A stretch of DNA of 64,000 bases from contig NZ_PYAX01000004.1 in NCBI RefSeq assembly GCF_003014735.1, positions 124,001-188,000 on the forward strand, read 5' to 3'. Within the stretch, counting starts at the first letter, position 1, and every line of letters starts with the position of its first letter. The position numbers were made by a program, and so were the translations under genes. The notes below the pieces were generated by a model that did not search any database, was not told where the DNA came from, and worked only from the letters and a program-made list of their open reading frames with translations. Origin of the DNA: Saccharothrix carnea. Its GTDB lineage: Bacteria > Actinomycetota > Actinomycetes > Mycobacteriales > Pseudonocardiaceae. Shown here piece by piece: positions 60,130-64,000 of this stretch.

Positions 60130-60306
60130 ATGGCTGCTCACACTGGGATCCGACCGGTCGTCGCACCGGCGGACATCGCGCAACTCGGCAGGTTGGTGGC
60201 GGAGCCGGAGCCGGCTCTGGCCGACCCGCCGCTGCCCGAGCCGAACGCCGCAGGCATCCTCCTGCTGCTGCTCTCGCCCCCGACGCCGAAGGAACCGCGG
60301 AAGTAG
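60130..60306 (+). CDS. 58-residue peptide, possible precursor
   Basis: ATG 60130 follows a strong AGGAGG. The peptide starts MAAHTGIRPVVAPADIAQLG, continues with an acidic Pro-rich middle (AEPEPALADPPLPEPN, residues 24-39) and ends with five Leu and a basic Pro-rich tail (SPPTPKEPRK). There is no Cys, no signal peptide and no known domain. It lies 20 bp ahead of two helical proteins of unknown function and a serine hydrolase on the same strand with start/stop overlaps. This position and the leader-like N-terminus with a distinct tail suggest a substrate or partner of those proteins. That is inference; a small structural subunit is equally possible. Confidence 0.65.
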   Translation: MAAHTGIRPVVAPADIAQLGRLVAEPEPALADPPLPEPNAAGILLLLLSPPTPKEPRK

Positions 60307-60326
60307 ACGGACGCCACCCGAGACCG

Positions 60327-61019
60327 ATGGACGCGTCGTCCTGCGCGCGCGATGCCGCGCACTTGGCCGGTCGGGTGCTCGGTGCGCTGCGCGGTGGAAG
60401 CGACGCGGACTTGGCCGATTTCCTCGACTCGTGCGCCGACCCGGCCGCCGGTCTCGGGGCGGTGCGGCTGGTGGGCGCGGACGTCTTCCTGCCGCACCTG
60501 GTGCTGAACCGCCCGCTCGACGCCCGCGACGTCGACGTGGTCGTCGCGTCCTTCGAGTTCTTGTCGTCGGTCACGGCACCGGTCACGACCGAGCAGCGGG
60601 TGTTGGCCTGGCACGACTGGTCGACCGCCCGGCTGCTGGCCGGTCTGACCGGTGACGTGCCCGCCGCGACGCCGGAGGACCCGACCGCCGTGCTCGGTCC
60701 GGCCGAGGACTGGCAGCGCTGGTCGGTCGCGGTGGCCCAGCTGTCGTCGCTGGCGCACCCCGGCGCGACCGGCCCGGTGGTGGACGTGGTCGCGGCGCAG
60801 CCGTTGGCGCTGTGCCGAGGTGTGGTGCGGACCGTGCTGCGCCGCGACTTCGCCACCGCGAGCCGCCTGACCCGCTGGCTCTGCCTGCTGCACGCCGCGG
60901 GCGTCCGCCTGCCGGTGGACCCGGTGCTGCTGCTCGGGCACATCGAGCCCCGGGTCGGCGCCGAGCCCCGCCGACTGCTGGACCTGGCCGTCGCCCGTCA
61001 CCTCGTGGGGGCGGCATGA
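60327..61019 (+). CDS. All-helical protein of unknown function
   Basis: A 230-residue protein rich in Ala, Leu, Val and Arg, predicted mostly helical. It has no signal peptide, membrane helix or catalytic motif I know. Its wording (AEDWQRWSVAVAQLSSLAHP, GVVRTVLRRDFATASRLTRW) does not point to a family. Its stop overlaps the next start (ATGA), so it is coupled to the DUF6895-like protein and may form a complex with it. The 58-residue peptide gene is 20 bp upstream. Confidence 0.75.
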   Translation: MDASSCARDAAHLAGRVLGALRGGSDADLADFLDSCADPAAGLGAVRLVGADVFLPHLVLNRPLDARDVDVVVASFEFLSSVTAPVTTEQRVLAWHDWSTARLLAGLTGDVPAATPEDPTAVLGPAEDWQRWSVAVAQLSSLAHPGATGPVVDVVAAQPLALCRGVVRTVLRRDFATASRLTRWLCLLHAAGVRLPVDPVLLLGHIEPRVGAEPRRLLDLAVARHLVGAA

Positions 61020-61921
61020 GCACCGTCGTCCGCACCGCCCACGAGGTCACGGCGAGTGCCCTGGGCTGGTTGCACGCCCACCGCGAGCTGGGCGCGTTCG
61101 AGGACGACGCCACCGCCGACCTCGGCGATAACGACAGCGTCTACAAGCCGCTGTGCGAGCTGGCGCTGGCGTCGTCGCTGGTGCTGCGCGAGGGCGTGGC
61201 CGGCAGCGCGGAACTGCGGGCGGCGCGCGAACTGCTGGAGTTCTCCTGGCGCCAGCTGCGCGCGGGTGACCTGCTCTACGAGCGTCAACTGCGGCACGGC
61301 CTGGTCACCGACCCGCTGGAGACCTACGTCCACCACGCCCGCGGCGGCTTGCGCCACGAGGCGCTGGAGCAGCTCTTCGAACAGACCTCCGCTGCGGACT
61401 CGATAACCGAGGTGTTGCCCAACCGCCGGCTGGCCGTGGCCAACGCGCACCGCGTGGCGGGCCTGCGTCGCGACGACGACTTCCAGGGCATGCTCCGGCA
61501 GACGTGGCTGGGCCGCACACCACAGCCCTGGGCCCTGGACTGGTACACCGCCTACTACATGACCCACGCCGTGTTCCACGTGACCGACTGGGGCGCGATG
61601 CCGGGTGAACTGCCGCCCGACGTGGTCGGGTACCTGGAGAACTGGCTGCCGGCGTGGTTCGAGGTGTGGGCGGAGGCGGGTCAGTGGGACCTGGTCGGTG
61701 AACTGCTGATCGTGGGCGCCTGCCTGCCCGAGCCGTGGTGCGAGCCGGCGCGGTGGGAGCTGTTCGCCGGCGTCCAGCACGGCGACGGGCTCGTGCCCCG
61801 GGACGCCGAACCGGTCGACGACGACCCGTGGCGGCGCTACCACGACCACCAGCACACCACCGTGGTGGCCACCATCGCGGGCACGCTGACCACGTCCCGG
61901 CTGCTCGGCGGCGGCACGTGA
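61016..61921 (+). CDS. DUF6895-like helical protein with His motifs
   Basis: A 301-residue, mostly helical protein. It has EVLPNRRLAVANAHRVAG, then WYTAYYMTHAVFHVTDWGAM and, near the C-terminus, RYHDHQHTTVVA. This layout fits what I recall of the DUF6895 family, whose function is not established to my knowledge. The clustered histidines (THAVFH; YHDHQH) could bind metal or line an active site in a helical barrel. Coupled by 4-bp overlaps to the helical protein before it and the serine hydrolase after it. Family naming is from memory. Confidence 0.68.
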   Translation: MSTVVRTAHEVTASALGWLHAHRELGAFEDDATADLGDNDSVYKPLCELALASSLVLREGVAGSAELRAARELLEFSWRQLRAGDLLYERQLRHGLVTDPLETYVHHARGGLRHEALEQLFEQTSAADSITEVLPNRRLAVANAHRVAGLRRDDDFQGMLRQTWLGRTPQPWALDWYTAYYMTHAVFHVTDWGAMPGELPPDVVGYLENWLPAWFEVWAEAGQWDLVGELLIVGACLPEPWCEPARWELFAGVQHGDGLVPRDAEPVDDDPWRRYHDHQHTTVVATIAGTLTTSRLLGGGT

Positions 61922-63000
61922 AAGACCTCGTGGCGCACCTCCCGGCCGCCGTGCCCGGTGCCACGGGAGTCGCGGTCGCCCTCCGGCGGAGCGGTCGGGG
62001 GCTGGTCCTGGTCGGCGGCACGACCGGCGGGCGGGACCCGCGGCCCGTGACCGGACGCACCCGCTTCGAGCTGGGTTCGCTGACCAAGACGTTCACCGGC
62101 CTGCTGCTGGCCGAGATGGCCGACCGGGGCGAGGTGGACCCGACCGACCCGGTCGTGCGCCACCTGCCGCCGGGCGCGGCACCCGGACTGGGCCGCGAGG
62201 TCACCCTGGAGCGCCTGGCCACCCACACCGCCGGCCTGCCGCGCCTGCCACCCGGCCTGTGGCGGGCGGCGCTGCCGCACTGGCTCACCAACCCCTACCG
62301 CGACTTCGGCGCCGACGACTTCGACGCGGCGCTGCACCGCACCCGGCCCGGGAATCCCGGTCGGTACCACTACTCGAACTTCGGCGTGGCGCTGCTGGGC
62401 CGGGCCCTGGCCGGTGCCGCCGGCCTGTCCTACGGGCAACTGCTGGCCGAGCGCGTGCTGGGTCCGCTGGGCCTGCACGACACCGACCTCTCCGCGTCCG
62501 CACAGGTCACCGGGCACCTGCGCGGACGTCCTCGGCCGCGGTGGGAGATACCGGGCCTGCCCGCCGCCGGCGGGTTGCGCTCCTCGGCATCCGACCTGCT
62601 GCGCTACCTGACCGCCCACCTGCCACCGCCGTGCCCCTCACCGCTGGGCAGGGCCTGCGCCGACGTCGCCCGGCCGCGAGCGTCGGCCGGTCACCACGAG
62701 GTGGGGCTGGTGTGGAACGTGCGCCACCGATCGGGCCGTGACCTGCTGTTCCACTCCGGCGGCACCCGCGGCTGCACGGCGTTCGCCGCGTTCAGCCCCA
62801 CCACCGGGACCGCGTTCGTTGCCCTGGCCAACGCCGGCCCGACGGTGGGCAGCCGGTTCGTGCAACACGCCTACGAGGCGGCGTGGGAACTCGTGGAGCG
62901 CGAAGCCCACCCGGTCGAAGGGCCGGTCGCCACCACGACCGCGCCCGGTCAGCGGCCTTCTTCCTCGGTCAGCTGCCCGAGCAGCGCGAAACCGTGCTGA
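61918..63000 (+). CDS. Serine hydrolase, beta-lactamase/DD-peptidase fold
   Basis: A 360-residue protein from a GTG coupled to the previous stop. Class C beta-lactamase-type motifs are complete: SLTK (SxxK) in FELGSLTKTFTG, YSN in YHYSNFGVALLG, and HSGG in LLFHSGGTRGC. No signal peptide is visible, so it should act in the cytoplasm, unlike true beta-lactamases or cell-wall DD-peptidases. Such enzymes include esterases, amidases and peptidases; in this cassette a peptide-cutting or acyl-transfer role is an attractive guess. Its 3-prime end overlaps the converging hydrolase gene by 52 bp. Confidence 0.88.
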   Translation: MKDLVAHLPAAVPGATGVAVALRRSGRGLVLVGGTTGGRDPRPVTGRTRFELGSLTKTFTGLLLAEMADRGEVDPTDPVVRHLPPGAAPGLGREVTLERLATHTAGLPRLPPGLWRAALPHWLTNPYRDFGADDFDAALHRTRPGNPGRYHYSNFGVALLGRALAGAAGLSYGQLLAERVLGPLGLHDTDLSASAQVTGHLRGRPRPRWEIPGLPAAGGLRSSASDLLRYLTAHLPPPCPSPLGRACADVARPRASAGHHEVGLVWNVRHRSGRDLLFHSGGTRGCTAFAAFSPTTGTAFVALANAGPTVGSRFVQHAYEAAWELVEREAHPVEGPVATTTAPGQRPSSSVSCPSSAKPC

Positions 63001-63947
63001 TCCACCGAGATCGCGGTCGCGGAGAGGAGGACCACCGCGGTACCGGCCGCACGGTCCAGGCCCAGCCAGCTGCGGAAGCCGCCGGTGCCGCCGTTGTGCC
63101 AGGTGACGGCACGGCCGTCGCGCTCGATCGTGATCCACGCCGCGCCGATGCGCACCACCCGGCCGGTGAAGTCCTCGACGGCGTCCAGGGCGGTGATGCC
63201 GGGGGCGGTGCCGTCGAGCAGCGCGGCGGCGAAGCGGGCCATGTCACCGATGCGCGCGCGGACGCCTCCGGCCGGCCCCAAGGCTTCACCCGTCCACGGC
63301 TCGCGCTTGCGGCCCCACCTGGTCGTGCCGGTGAGCGCGGCCGGTCGCAGGTCGGCCGGGGTGGCGGGCGCGTAGCAGACGTCCAGGCCGAGCGGAGTGG
63401 CGATCCGGTCCCGGAGCAGGCCCTGGAACGTCGTGTCGGCGGCGCCGGCCAGGGCGTGCCCCAAGAGCTGGAAGCCGAGGTTGGAGTACCGGGGGCGGGA
63501 CGGTCCGGGGCGCACGCCACGGGCCTGCGTGAGGAGCTGGTCGAGCGTTTCGCCGTACGGGTTCGTGCCGTGCAGCCACAGCGCCAGCGACCTGCGCACC
63601 GGCGAGGCCGCGGCGGGCAGGCTCGGCAGGCCCGAGCGGTGGGTGGTGATGGAGGACAGCGTCACGCCGGCCACCGGGGTGCCGTCCAGCGGCAGCAGGT
63701 CGCCCAGCGTGGTGGACGACCCGACCTCACCGCGTTCCCGCGCGTCGGCGTAGAGGAGGCCGGTGATCCCCTTGGCGATCGAGCCGATCTCGAAGTCGGC
63801 GTCGGCGGACGCGCCCACGCTCGCCACCGAGGTCCCGGCGGGCGAGACCGTGGCGACGGCGGCCACCGGGTGCCGAGGCCCCAGGCGCGTGACCGACTTC
63901 TCCGCAAGCGTTGCACCCGACAAGACCCACCCCTTGGAACTCTTCAC
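62949..63947 (-). CDS. Second serine hydrolase, beta-lactamase/DD-peptidase fold
   Basis: A 332-residue protein from GTG 63947 (MKSSKGWVLSG when read with Met). It keeps SIAK in FEIGSIAKGITG, YSN in RYSNLGFQLLG and HNGG in VTWHNGGTGGF, so it looks active. It has no signal peptide. It is clearly a paralogue of the converging hydrolase (same spacing of motifs, shared ALAGAA and GLPxLP wording) but only moderately alike. I see no clear ribosome site before the GTG; a start inside the gene cannot be excluded. Confidence 0.85.
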   Translation of the reverse strand: MKSSKGWVLSGATLAEKSVTRLGPRHPVAAVATVSPAGTSVASVGASADADFEIGSIAKGITGLLYADARERGEVGSSTTLGDLLPLDGTPVAGVTLSSITTHRSGLPSLPAAASPVRRSLALWLHGTNPYGETLDQLLTQARGVRPGPSRPRYSNLGFQLLGHALAGAADTTFQGLLRDRIATPLGLDVCYAPATPADLRPAALTGTTRWGRKREPWTGEALGPAGGVRARIGDMARFAAALLDGTAPGITALDAVEDFTGRVVRIGAAWITIERDGRAVTWHNGGTGGFRSWLGLDRAAGTAVVLLSATAISVDQHGFALLGQLTEEEGR

Positions 63948-64000
63948 GCGACGACGGGCAAACCGTAGTCGGCGTGCCTGTGGACGACACGCTCCGATCG

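Overview
The window is GC-rich (well above 65% by eye), uses GTG and TTG starts freely, and is full of secreted enzymes with CBM2 modules, Thr-rich linkers and Streptomyces-type LacI operators. This points to a filamentous actinomycete; a Pseudonocardiales genus (Saccharothrix, Lentzea or Actinosynnema-like) is an inference from gene style only.

Left part (1-27.7 kb): a leftward operon of nine genes that runs off the left edge encodes a hybrid PKS/NRPS pathway. In transcription order it has a four-gene set for a glycerate-derived extender unit (3-hydroxyacyl-CoA dehydrogenase, FkbH-like protein, ACP, acyl-CoA dehydrogenase). Next comes a 3309-residue AT-ACP-KS-AT-ACP-aminotransferase-C-A-PCP protein, then a discrete acyltransferase and three AT-less PKS proteins (two KS-DH-KR-ACP and one partial). 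The layout is that of an iturin/mycosubtilin-type beta-amination module placed ahead of trans-AT polyene modules. The A domain reads as glycine. No O-methyltransferase is in the operon, so hydroxymalonyl-ACP is more likely than methoxymalonyl-ACP. A rightward methyltransferase faces the operon across a 1.4 kb regulatory gap.

Middle part (27.7-59.9 kb): general accessory genome. It holds a WD40 protein, a DUF2306/TetR pair with a tandem operator, a secreted phospholipase A2, an oxidoreductase, and a hemicellulose group: GH10 xylanase with its LacI regulator and operator, a GH30-type galactanase, two GH43 arabinan enzymes and a CE2 esterase with a CebR-like box. A compact Rrf2-MFS-methyltransferase-SDR-P450-SDR tailoring operon (41.6-47.3 kb) stands out because both SDRs lack the normal catalytic tyrosine. 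Also present are a secreted ammonia-lyase-like protein without a standard MIO triad, a shortened multicopper oxidase, two gene remnants (zinc alcohol dehydrogenase, response regulator), and several regulators.

Right end (60.1-63.9 kb): a tightly coupled cassette of a 58-residue peptide, two all-helical proteins of unknown function (one DUF6895-like) and a beta-lactamase-fold serine hydrolase, with a second hydrolase converging on it. This and the PKS/NRPS locus are the best candidates for undescribed biology. Functions here are read from motifs only; no search was possible.
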